Shown one piece after another: positions 1 to 5,776 of a stretch of 5,776 bases of DNA. The stretch is from an uncultured Lachnospiraceae bacterium (GTDB lineage: Bacteria > Bacillota > Clostridia > Lachnospirales > Lachnospiraceae), in the NCBI GenBank assembly GCA_947631075.1, contig CANRJU010000186.1:1-5776 (forward strand), written 5' to 3'. Within the stretch, counting starts at the first letter, position 1. Each line of letters starts with the position of its first letter. Position numbers and translations under genes: made by a program. Under the pieces are notes generated by a model, which worked only from the letters and a program-made list of their open reading frames with translations, was not told the DNA's origin and ran no database searches.

Positions 1-32
1 TCCCAAAATTCACGGGTCTCAAAATTCATGGG
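1..32. repeat. Two tandem copies of a 16-bp direct repeat at the window edge
   Basis: Bases 1-16 and 17-32 match at 14 of 16 positions. The two differences are both C/T changes, at 3 versus 19 and 13 versus 29. The core is CAAAATTCAYGGG. The array starts exactly at the window edge, so more copies may lie to the left. The repeat lies within the open frame that continues into the YtaF-like protein. Because 16 is not a multiple of three, the two copies are read in different frames. No function can be assigned from two copies. Confidence 0.75.
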
Positions 33-310
33 ACGCGAAATGCGTATGCTGTAGGTCAAAAAACCTTTTGCCCCTGGAGCCGTGGGAGGGGGGCGTGCTG
101 GGATTTGCCATGGCGCTTGATTCGGTCAGCGCCGGGCTGGGCCTGGGGGGCTTGGGAGCCCTGGCGTATGTATTTCCCGTTCTGACCGGACTGTCCGGCG
201 TCCTCTTTCTCTCACTGGGAGAAAAAATGTGCTGCAACGTGAGAAAGGTCAACGGGATTGGCGGGAGTATTCTGATTCTTCTCGGTCTGTTCCGGATTTT
301 TTGCCGATAG
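2..310 (+). CDS. YtaF/MntP-like membrane protein, C-terminal part (5' end outside window)
   Basis: The frame is open from the left edge to the TAG at 308-310, giving 102 visible residues, so the start is presumed to lie upstream. A TTG at 68 is an internal alternative but lacks a good ribosome binding site. After a polar, Cys-containing stretch (visible residues 1-30) come three hydrophobic segments. The first, at about residues 33-52, contains the motif GFAMALDSVSAGLG. The second is at about 54-76 and the third at about 83-100. The ALSLD-x-x-x-AG pattern with a small-residue-rich helix is typical of the second half of YtaF (a sporulation membrane protein) and of MntP-type manganese exporters, which are two repeated three-helix units. 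Only the second unit is visible here. Metal export is therefore a family-level suggestion and not shown. The gene converges on the DedA gene and overlaps its 3' end by 62 bp. Confidence 0.62.
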   Translation, partial: PKIHGSQNSWDAKCVCCRSKNLLPLEPWEGGVLGFAMALDSVSAGLGLGGLGALAYVFPVLTGLSGVLFLSLGEKMCCNVRKVNGIGGSILILLGLFRIFCR

Positions 311-878
311 AGCGAAGAACCAGCAAAAATAAGATCAGAATGCCCCCGAAAAAGATCCATTTCCGGTACTGCACAAAGGCCTGGAGGAACACGCGCCGGT
401 ATTGGTAAAAATAGTAGCCGATGCCGGTGAGGATCGTGTTCCAGAAAAGAATCCCTATGGCCGAGCAGAGCAGATAACTCAGGAGAGGCTGCTTTACGGC
501 CCCTGCCACAAATCCGATGTAGGTGCGGCACAGGGGCACCAGGCGGCTGAGGAATACGGCGATTCCGCCGTGGTTTCCGAAAATCCGGTAGGAGGCCAGA
601 ATGGGCTTTTCCAGGGTGGGAAAGCGCTTCATGGCCCGCTCTAAAAGCGGCGAGCCCCCCAGACGGCCGGCCAGGTAGGTGAGAAAGGTGCCGATGAGCC
701 CGGCGGCGGTGCTGAGGAGGACGAGAACGACAAAGGGCATGTTCTGACGGGACCCCAAAAGACCGGCCAGAGGCAGGACGAGCTCGCTGGATACAGGAAA
801 GCAGGCGTATTCCAGCAAAATGAGAAGGAAAAGGGCCGGCAGGCCGTACGGATCGATCAAGGATTCTATAATTGACAT
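249..878 (-). CDS. DedA family (SNARE-associated/VTT domain) integral membrane protein
   Basis: This is a complete 209-residue protein, close to the usual DedA length of about 200. The ATG at 878-876 is preceded by a GGGG-containing ribosome binding site (about 886-889). The long in-frame extension upstream of it runs antisense to the transpeptidase gene and is not protein-like. Conserved DedA features are visible: an acidic residue in the first re-entrant segment (E23 and E32 around LLEYACFPVSSELVLPLAG), a glycine-rich YLAGRLGG block (69-75), and the block SRLVPLCRTYIGFVAGA (111-127) with arginines 111 and 118. G-x-x-x-W (142-146) and GIGYY (152-156) follow. The last membrane segment is about residues 174-190, then a charged tail. 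Family members take part in membrane lipid handling, including undecaprenyl-phosphate or phosphatidylethanolamine translocation, and in proton-motive-force homeostasis. Which lipid this one handles cannot be read from sequence. The charged tail (about residues 190-209) is coded opposite the end of the YtaF-like gene. Confidence 0.9.
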   Translation of the reverse strand: MSIIESLIDPYGLPALFLLILLEYACFPVSSELVLPLAGLLGSRQNMPFVVLVLLSTAAGLIGTFLTYLAGRLGGSPLLERAMKRFPTLEKPILASYRIFGNHGGIAVFLSRLVPLCRTYIGFVAGAVKQPLLSYLLCSAIGILFWNTILTGIGYYFYQYRRVFLQAFVQYRKWIFFGGILILFLLVLRSIGKKSGTDREESEYSRQSR

Positions 879-901
879 AGAAATACCCCAGTTTTGCAGT
901 A

Positions 902-914
902 AATAGTTAGTATA
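902..914 (-). promoter_or_regulatory. Possible leftward promoter (-10 region) for the DedA gene
   Basis: On the - strand, TATACT (914-909) matches the sigma-A -10 consensus at five of six bases, and would place a transcript start near 902, about 25 bases before the ATG. No convincing -35 lies 16-18 bp upstream; the best is a weak TTCCCG. A TTGTCA on this strand is 29 bp away, too far to pair with it. This is a weak call, made mainly because a divergent gene needs a promoter here. Confidence 0.3.
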
Positions 915-942
915 TCCTATGTCGGGGAATCGGGAAGTATTC

Positions 943-974
943 TTGACAAAGGTTTTTGTTGTTGCTATTATAAT
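943..974 (+). promoter_or_regulatory. Sigma-A type promoter for the transpeptidase-leuS-glycosyltransferase operon
   Basis: A perfect -35 box, TTGACA, lies at 943-948. Two overlapping -10 options follow. TATTAT at 966-971 has the ideal 17-bp spacer; TATAAT at 969-974 is a perfect hexamer but has a 20-bp spacer. Transcription would begin around 978-981, giving a leader of only about 30 bases. No leader riboswitch or T-box fits in that. The 8-mer ATTATAAT at 967-974 is its own reverse complement. No other strong promoter is seen upstream of the three rightward genes. Confidence 0.7.
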
Positions 975-988
975 GTCATATGTCATAT
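975..988 (+). repeat. Tandem GTCATAT repeat at the predicted transcription start
   Basis: GTCATAT occurs twice in direct succession, at 975-981 and 982-988. This creates two CATATG palindromes, at 977-982 and 984-989, whose centres are 7 bp apart. In RNA, 977-981 and 985-989 could form a weak five-pair AU-rich hairpin. It sits where an operator or a start-region signal would be expected, but no known regulator site is recognised. Confidence 0.45.
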
Positions 989-1007
989 GCTTATCGGGAG
1001 GTAATGT

Positions 1008-2738
1008 ATGAAGAAAAGTATGAGGGCCCTGTGGGCCGTGGGAATACTGATGATACTGTGCCTGGCTTTTCAGGCGCGGACGGCGGACGCCGCCAGTACC
1101 TATTCCATCAAGGTAAATAAGCAGCAGAATGTTGTTACGATTTATAAGTGGCAGGGAGACAAGTACAAACCCTACAAGGCGTTTGTCTGCTCGGCGGGGT
1201 ATGCCACGCCCACCGGCACATTTTCCCTGGGGGAGAAGCTGCGCTGGCACACGCTGGACGGTCCCAGCTACGGGCAGTACTGCAGCCGCATCACCGACGG
1301 CATTCTGTTCCACTCCGTGTGGTATTACGAGATGGGGAACAAGGCTTCCCAGTCCTACGTCCAGTACAACAAGCTGGGCACGACGGCCTCTCACGGGTGC
1401 GTGCGGCTCACCGTGGGGGATTGCAAGTGGATTTACGACAACTGTCCTTCCGGGACGCCGGTGACGATTTACAATGACAGCGATCCGGGTCCTCTGGGAA
1501 AGCCATCCGCCATCAAGGTCAACGGCTACCAGGGCTGGGATCCCACCGATCCGGACCCGGAGAATCCCTATCACAAGATGAATCCGGAGATCACGGGCGT
1601 GGAGAATAAGAATATTGCCTATGGCTCCAAATTTAACATAAAAAAGGGAATCAAGGTCAAAAACTCCACCGGATTTGACGCCAAGAAGCTGTTAAAGACC
1701 AAGATCATGTACCGGCTGGACAGCAGCTCCGAGTATAAAAAAGTCAAGAAGGTCAACACGAAAAAGCCGGGGCGCTACAAGGTGACATACAGCGTCAAGG
1801 ACGAGATCAAGCACACGGCGAAGGTCACGGCGGTCTACAAAGTGCTGACTGCGGTGGACGTCAGCCAGATTGTTCTGAACAAGACGTCCAAGAAGCTGTA
1901 TCTGGGTTCAGACGCCGAAAAAGCGAAATTTACTTTGACAGTAAAGAAAATCAAGCCGAAGAAGGCCACGTCCAAGAAGGTGACCTACTCCTCCTCGGAC
2001 AAGACGATCGCCACGGTGAATAAGAGCGGCGTGGTGACGGCGAAGAAGGCGGGCGAGGCGCAGATTATCGCCAAGGCCACCGACGGGTCCGGCACGACGG
2101 CGATGTGCAGCGTCACGGTGATTCAGTACGCGACGGCGCTGAAACTATCCGCTCCGGCCACGACTCTGGATGTGGGTAACGCCATGCAGCTAAAGGCGGT
2201 GTTTACGCCGACGGACGTGACCAGCAAGAAGATCAAATATTCATCGAATAATACAGCCGTCGCCACGGTCAGCGAGACGGGAGTTGTGAGGGCCATAAGC
2301 CCCGGTACGGCGAAGATCACGGCGAAGGCCCAGGATGGCAGCAAGGTGAGCGCGTCCTGCAAGATCAAGGTATGCTACAAGTTCGACAGCGTTTCCGGCG
2401 GAGCGGTCTCGGCGTCGGCAATCAGCGTTCCGGCGGAGACGCCGTGGGAATCCCTGATCGGAAGCCAGCTGCCGGCAAGCGTCGTCATCACGGACAGCAG
2501 AGGGCACTATGAGACGGCGGACGTCACATGGAGCAGCGAGGATTACGACAGCGCTCTGCCGGGAACCTATAAGGCCACGGGCGTGGTTGAGCTCCCGCAG
2601 GGCTGGATGGGCACGATTCCGGATCTGATCGCTCAGATCACGGTTGAGGATAAAAAGAAGGAGGATCCGGAGGAGGGCCTGCCGGAAGAAGGGCAGGACG
2701 GACCGGACAATGAAAAAGCCGACGAAGCGGCGGAATGA
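1008..2738 (+). CDS. Secreted L,D-transpeptidase (YkuD domain) with bacterial Ig-like domains
   Basis: This 576-residue protein starts at an ATG six bases after GGGAGG (996-1001). Residues 1-28 form a signal peptide: MKK start, hydrophobic core 8-21, likely cleavage after ADA. There is no lipobox. The YkuD domain (about 31-156) keeps the catalytic signature: His102 in FHS and SHGCVR at 128-133, with nucleophile Cys131, His129 and Arg133. Such enzymes form 3-3 cross-links in peptidoglycan or attach proteins to it. A Pro/Asp-rich hinge (about 176-190) leads to a first Ig-like module (193-280), two Big_2-type modules (284-371 and 375-456) and a Big_4-like module (457-547, with VTW and PGTYKATG motifs). 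The two Big_2 modules share 26 of 51 residues over their best stretch, suggesting internal duplication. The tail (548-576) is strongly acidic. No LPXTG signal, terminal membrane helix or SLH domain is present, so the Ig modules may hold the enzyme at the wall. It is the first gene of the apparent operon. Ldt activity is a strong inference; the exact substrate is unknown. Confidence 0.93.
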   Translation: MKKSMRALWAVGILMILCLAFQARTADAASTYSIKVNKQQNVVTIYKWQGDKYKPYKAFVCSAGYATPTGTFSLGEKLRWHTLDGPSYGQYCSRITDGILFHSVWYYEMGNKASQSYVQYNKLGTTASHGCVRLTVGDCKWIYDNCPSGTPVTIYNDSDPGPLGKPSAIKVNGYQGWDPTDPDPENPYHKMNPEITGVENKNIAYGSKFNIKKGIKVKNSTGFDAKKLLKTKIMYRLDSSSEYKKVKKVNTKKPGRYKVTYSVKDEIKHTAKVTAVYKVLTAVDVSQIVLNKTSKKLYLGSDAEKAKFTLTVKKIKPKKATSKKVTYSSSDKTIATVNKSGVVTAKKAGEAQIIAKATDGSGTTAMCSVTVIQYATALKLSAPATTLDVGNAMQLKAVFTPTDVTSKKIKYSSNNTAVATVSETGVVRAISPGTAKITAKAQDGSKVSASCKIKVCYKFDSVSGGAVSASAISVPAETPWESLIGSQLPASVVITDSRGHYETADVTWSSEDYDSALPGTYKATGVVELPQGWMGTIPDLIAQITVEDKKKEDPEEGLPEEGQDGPDNEKADEAAE

Positions 2739-2746
2739 GAGGAAAC

Positions 2747-2752
2747 GAGGAG
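2747..2752 (+). promoter_or_regulatory. Ribosome binding site deciding the leuS start
   Basis: GAGGAG at 2747-2752 lies just three bases before the ATG at 2756, which is closer than usual. A second purine-rich block, GAGAGG (2737-2742), is 13 bases away, which is far. An in-frame ATG at 2735 overlaps the preceding gene's stop (ATGA) but has only weak GCGG-type pairing upstream. It would add seven residues not expected in LeuS. The ATG at 2756, starting MSQSYNPKEIEKKWQ, is preferred. Confidence 0.55.
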
Positions 2753-2755
2753 AAA

Positions 2756-5164
2756 ATGAGTCAGAGTTATAACCCGAAAGAAATTGAGAAGAAATGGCAG
2801 AAAGTGTGGGAGGAGGAGAAGGCGTTCTGCGCCTCGGAGGATTACACAAAGCCCAAGTATTACGCGCTGGTGGAATTCCCGTATCCGTCCGGACAGGGAT
2901 TGCATGTGGGACACCCACGCCCCTATACGGCGCTCGACATCGTGGCGAGAAAGCGCCGGATGCAGGGGTACAACGTGCTCTATCCCATGGGCTGGGACGC
3001 GTTTGGACTGCCGACGGAGAACTATGCCATTAAGAATAAGATTCATCCGAAAGAAGTCACGAAAAACAACGTGGCGCGGTTCAAGGGACAGCTCCAGGCG
3101 CTGGGGTATTCCTTTGACTGGGACCGAGAGGTGAACACGACCGATCCCGCCTATTTCAAGTGGACGCAGTGGATTTTCCTGAAACTGTTCAAGGCGGGCC
3201 TCGCCTACAAGAGCGAGATGCCGATCAACTGGTGTACCTCCTGCAAGTGCGGCCTCGCCAATGAGGAGGTCGTAAACGGCGTGTGCGAGCGGTGCGGCAG
3301 CCCGGTCGTGCGCAAGGTAAAGAGCCAGTGGATGTTAAAAATCACCGAGTACGCCGACAAGCTGATCGACGATCTGGACGATCTGGACTATATCGAGCGG
3401 GTAAAGGTATCGCAGAGGAACTGGATCGGCCGCTCCCACGGCGCCGAGGTGGATTTTGCCATCAAGGGCAAAGAGGAAAAGCTGAAGATTTACACGACCA
3501 GGCCGGATACGCTGTTCGGCGTCACCTACATGGTGCTGTCGCCGGAGCATCCGTATCTCGACCAGTTCAGGGACGAGATCAAAAACTGGGACGACATCGT
3601 GGCGTACCGGGAGATGGCCGCGAGAAAGTCCGATTTTGAGAGGACGGAGCTCGCCAAGGAAAAAACCGGCGTAGTCATCGACGGGCTGAGCGCGATCAAT
3701 CCGGTGAACGGCGAGGAGATTCCAATCTGGGTATCGGATTACGTTCTGATGAGCTACGGGACCGGCGCCATCATGGCAGTGCCGGCCCACGATACGAGAG
3801 ACTGGGAATTTGCCAAGAAATTCGGGCTGCCCATCATCGAGGTCATCGCAGGGGGCAATGTCGAGGAGGAGGCCTTCACCGACGTGGCGACGGGAACGCT
3901 TGTCAATTCGGGATTTCTGACCGGAAAGTCCGTGGCGGAGGCCAAGGAGGCCATCATTCAGTGGCTGACGGAGAAGGGCGTGGGAACTGCGAAGAAGAAT
4001 TTCAAGCTCCGCGACTGGGTATTTTCCAGACAGCGCTACTGGGGCGAGCCGATTCCCATTGTGAAATGTGAGAAGTGCGGGTATGTTCCGGTGCCGGAGG
4101 AAGAACTTCCGTTGGAGCTGCCCGAAGTAGATAACTATATGCCGACGGACAACGGCGAGTCCCCGCTTGCCAACATACGCTCCTGGGTGGAGACGACCTG
4201 CCCGTGTTGCGGCGGCAAGGCGGAGCGGGAGACGGACACCATGCCCCAGTGGGCGGGCTCGTCCTGGTATTTCCTGCGCTATATCGATCCGAAGAACGAT
4301 AAGGCGTTAGCGGGCAAAGAGGCCATGAAATACTGGCTCCCGGTAGACTGGTACAACGGCGGCATGGAGCACACCACGCTGCACCTTCTGTACTCCCGGT
4401 TCTGGCACAAGTTTTTGTACGACCAGGGAGTAGTTCCCACGAAGGAGCCGTACCAGAAGCGGACCTCTCACGGCATGATTCTGGGAGAGAACGGCGAGAA
4501 GATGAGCAAGTCCCGCGGAAACGTGGTAAATCCGGACGACATCGTGAGGGACTACGGCGCGGACACCCTGCGCACCTATGAGATGTTCATCGGCGCCTTT
4601 GACGCGGCGGCCGCCTGGTCGGAGGACGGCGTGAAGGGATGCCGGAGATTTTTGGAGAGAGTGTGGAAGTGCCGGGATATGGTGACGGACGAGGAAGGCT
4701 ACTCCAAGGAGCTGGAGACGAAGATTCACCAGACCATCAAGAAAGTGAGCGGGGATTTCGAGTCCCTGAAATACAATACAGCCATCGCGGCCATGATGGC
4801 GCTTGTCAATGAATTTTACAAGCAGGGCAAGGTGACAAGAGGCGAGTTCAGGACGCTTTTGGTTCTGCTCAATCCGGTGGCTCCCCACATCACGGAGGAG
4901 CTGTGGAGCGAGCTGAACTACGGCGGATATCTGTTTCAGACCACATGGCCGGAGTACGACGAGGCCAAGACCATCGAGCAGGTGCAGGAGATCGGCGTTC
5001 AGGTCAACGGCAAGGTCCGCGCCACCGTGGCGATCGCTGTGGACGCGTCGAAGGAGGACGCCATCGCGGCGGGAAAAGAGGCCGTTGCGGACAAACTGGC
5101 CGGAAAAGACATTGTAAAGGAAATCTATGTGCCGGGAAGGATTATCAATATCGTTGTAAAATGA
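2756..5164 (+). CDS. leuS: Leucyl-tRNA synthetase (class Ia)
   Basis: LeuS charges tRNA-Leu with leucine in the cytoplasm using ATP. The 802 residues match the short Firmicute form (about 800). The N-terminal EKKWQ and FPYPSG (41-46) blocks precede the HIGH signature HVGH (50-53). KMSKS is intact at 582-586. A Cys cluster (160, 163, 177, 180) forms a likely zinc ribbon. A second set (438, 441, 482, 485) brackets the loop after the editing domain and suggests another metal site. The CP1 editing domain spans about 225-415. It has the threonine-rich TTRPDT (247-252) and the HDTRD block (345-349), whose Asp346 is the expected binder of the mischarged amino group, so proofreading looks active. The anticodon-binding helical region is about 650-740 and the C-terminal tRNA-contacting domain about 740-802. 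The gene follows the transpeptidase by 17 bp and precedes the glycosyltransferase by 33 bp. No frameshift is seen. A T-box leader, common for Firmicute synthetase genes, is absent. Identity is certain; only the start codon is open. Confidence 0.98.
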   Translation: MSQSYNPKEIEKKWQKVWEEEKAFCASEDYTKPKYYALVEFPYPSGQGLHVGHPRPYTALDIVARKRRMQGYNVLYPMGWDAFGLPTENYAIKNKIHPKEVTKNNVARFKGQLQALGYSFDWDREVNTTDPAYFKWTQWIFLKLFKAGLAYKSEMPINWCTSCKCGLANEEVVNGVCERCGSPVVRKVKSQWMLKITEYADKLIDDLDDLDYIERVKVSQRNWIGRSHGAEVDFAIKGKEEKLKIYTTRPDTLFGVTYMVLSPEHPYLDQFRDEIKNWDDIVAYREMAARKSDFERTELAKEKTGVVIDGLSAINPVNGEEIPIWVSDYVLMSYGTGAIMAVPAHDTRDWEFAKKFGLPIIEVIAGGNVEEEAFTDVATGTLVNSGFLTGKSVAEAKEAIIQWLTEKGVGTAKKNFKLRDWVFSRQRYWGEPIPIVKCEKCGYVPVPEEELPLELPEVDNYMPTDNGESPLANIRSWVETTCPCCGGKAERETDTMPQWAGSSWYFLRYIDPKNDKALAGKEAMKYWLPVDWYNGGMEHTTLHLLYSRFWHKFLYDQGVVPTKEPYQKRTSHGMILGENGEKMSKSRGNVVNPDDIVRDYGADTLRTYEMFIGAFDAAAAWSEDGVKGCRRFLERVWKCRDMVTDEEGYSKELETKIHQTIKKVSGDFESLKYNTAIAAMMALVNEFYKQGKVTRGEFRTLLVLLNPVAPHITEELWSELNYGGYLFQTTWPEYDEAKTIEQVQEIGVQVNGKVRATVAIAVDASKEDAIAAGKEAVADKLAGKDIVKEIYVPGRIINIVVK

Positions 5165-5197
5165 TTATAGCCGGTTTCGGCAGATAGGAGATAAAAT

Positions 5198-5776
5198 ATG
5201 TCTAAAGTAAGTTTTGTGATTCCGTACTGGAAGGGCCCCCTTTATCTGACGGAATGTATAGAGACGATTCATCAGCAGGATTTTACGGATTATGAAATTG
5301 TCGTCGTGAAGGACCTGGCGGGGGACGAGGTGCCGGAGGAAGTGACAGGAGACTCGAAGGTATCCGTGTACGAGGCATGGCCCAAGAGCGACGAGGAGTT
5401 AGAGGAAGAACGCAAAGAGGAAGCAGAGGAAGAAAAGCCGGGCAAGGGCGAGGGCGGTCCGTCGGAGGAATTTGACGGGGAGCCGGAACCGGAGCTGGAG
5501 GAGGATACGGAGGTCAAAATCCGCTCCCGGGGCGTCGGATTCTGCCGGAACGTGGGACTGTCCCACGCCGAGGGCGAGTACGTCTACTTTATTGATTGCG
5601 ACGACTATCTCCCGGATTCCGCCAGCATCGGGAGCATGGTCTCCCTGGCCGACGAGAAGAAGTTGGACGTGGTCATGGGCAATGTGTGGCGCAGCTGGTT
5701 CAGCCCGAGAAACTACGAGGCCAATATCGAAAAGCTCACAAAGGAGACGGAGTGGGACAAGCCGGAACCGCTGTCT
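5198..5776 (+). CDS. Family 2 glycosyltransferase with an acidic insertion, 3' end outside window
   Basis: The first 193 residues are visible and the frame is still open at the right edge. The ATG at 5198 lies seven bases after AGGAG (5186-5190). The N-terminus has the GT-A nucleotide-binding start KVSFVIPYWKGPLYLTECIE (3-22), then DYEIVVVKD (31-39). The classic block GVGFCRNVGLSHAEGEYVYF (112-131) follows, then the metal/nucleotide-binding D-x-D equivalent, DCDD (133-136), in FIDCDDYLPD. Such enzymes transfer a sugar from a nucleotide donor at the inner face of the membrane, commonly for cell-surface polysaccharide, teichoic acid or glycolipid. Donor and acceptor cannot be inferred here. A low-complexity acidic stretch (about 65-107) separates the early strand region from the GVGFCRN block; ordinary GT2 enzymes have only a short loop there. 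The gene probably belongs to the transpeptidase-leuS transcript, since no terminator is seen in the 33-bp gap. GT2 membership is firm; the role is unknown. Confidence 0.9.
   Translation, partial: MSKVSFVIPYWKGPLYLTECIETIHQQDFTDYEIVVVKDLAGDEVPEEVTGDSKVSVYEAWPKSDEELEEERKEEAEEEKPGKGEGGPSEEFDGEPEPELEEDTEVKIRSRGVGFCRNVGLSHAEGEYVYFIDCDDYLPDSASIGSMVSLADEKKLDVVMGNVWRSWFSPRNYEANIEKLTKETEWDKPEPLS
5390..5518 (+). other. Purine-rich tract coding the acidic insertion in the glycosyltransferase
   Basis: This segment codes residues 65-107 of the glycosyltransferase. Asp and Glu make up 22 of the 43 residues, mixed with Lys, Gly and Pro. The coding strand is dominated by GAG/GAA-type codons and is very purine-rich in its first 60 bases. 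The reading frame stays intact across it. It is marked separately because it splits the catalytic domain and is unlike the sequence on either side. Confidence 0.7.

Noticed and set aside
148..161. Five-pair hairpin GGGCT-TGGG-AGCCC
   Set aside because: It falls inside a conserved-looking membrane segment of the YtaF-like gene and is explained by Gly/Leu/Ala codons. No T-run follows.
286..302. Possible terminator: CGG...CCG followed by six T residues
   Set aside because: The stem is only three pairs and lies within both overlapping coding regions. This is too weak to call.
1008..1088. Lipoprotein signal suggested by Cys18 in the signal peptide
   Set aside because: The residues before Cys18 (MIL) do not fit a lipobox, which needs Gly, Ala or Ser at -1. 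The cysteine lies in the middle of the hydrophobic core, and a type I site (ADA) follows.
879..1574. Long in-frame N-terminal extension of the DedA frame on the - strand
   Set aside because: It is antisense to the transpeptidase signal peptide and catalytic domain and has no protein-family character. The ATG at 878 gives a normal-length DedA protein.
2241..3046. Long - strand frames opposite the end of the transpeptidase gene and the start of leuS
   Set aside because: They are shadows created by high-GC codon bias. They overlap well-supported genes, carry no motifs and lack good ribosome binding sites.
5170..5181. Small perfect inverted repeat GCCG-GTTT-CGGC between leuS and the glycosyltransferase
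   Set aside because: The stem is only four pairs and no T-run follows, so it is not a credible terminator. It leaves the operon reading intact.
1..5776. A new defence, mobile or CRISPR-type system
   Set aside because: No array, transposase, nuclease, toxin-antitoxin pair or reverse transcriptase is visible on either strand. All substantial frames are accounted for by familiar families.

Overview
The window reads as an ordinary chromosomal segment of a GC-rich, Gram-positive member of the Clostridia, probably a Lachnospiraceae-type organism. This is inference from protein style, not from a marker gene. The clues are strong GGAGG-type ribosome binding sites, a secreted L,D-transpeptidase carrying Lys/Ser/Thr-rich bacterial Ig-like repeats, a leucyl-tRNA synthetase of the short (~800 residue) Firmicute length, and a YtaF/MntP-like membrane protein. 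No tRNA, rRNA, CRISPR array, insertion sequence or phage gene is visible.

Left part (1-878): two convergent membrane-protein genes. The 3' end of a YtaF/MntP-type gene enters from the left on the + strand and stops at 310. A complete DedA-family gene runs on the - strand from 878 to 249. Their 3' ends overlap tail to tail by 62 bp, with no terminator between them. A 16-bp tandem repeat lies at the extreme left edge, inside the apparent YtaF-like reading frame.

Middle (879-1007): a 129-bp divergent intergenic region. It holds a good promoter for the rightward genes (TTGACA, 17 bp, TATTAT), a tandem GTCATAT repeat near the predicted transcription start, and a GGGAGG ribosome binding site. A weaker leftward promoter for the DedA gene is possible.

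Right part (1008-5776): three tightly spaced co-directional genes that look like one operon. They are a secreted YkuD-type L,D-transpeptidase with four Ig-like modules, leuS (leucyl-tRNA synthetase, complete, 17 bp downstream), and a family 2 glycosyltransferase (33 bp further on, running off the right edge). The first and third suit envelope construction, while leuS is housekeeping translation. No functional tie between them is evident beyond co-transcription. The leuS gene has no visible T-box leader or promoter of its own.

I found no clear new multi-gene system. The points most worth a second look are the 43-residue acidic insertion in the glycosyltransferase catalytic domain, leuS placed behind a cell-wall gene without a T-box, the convergent overlap, and the repeat at the left edge.
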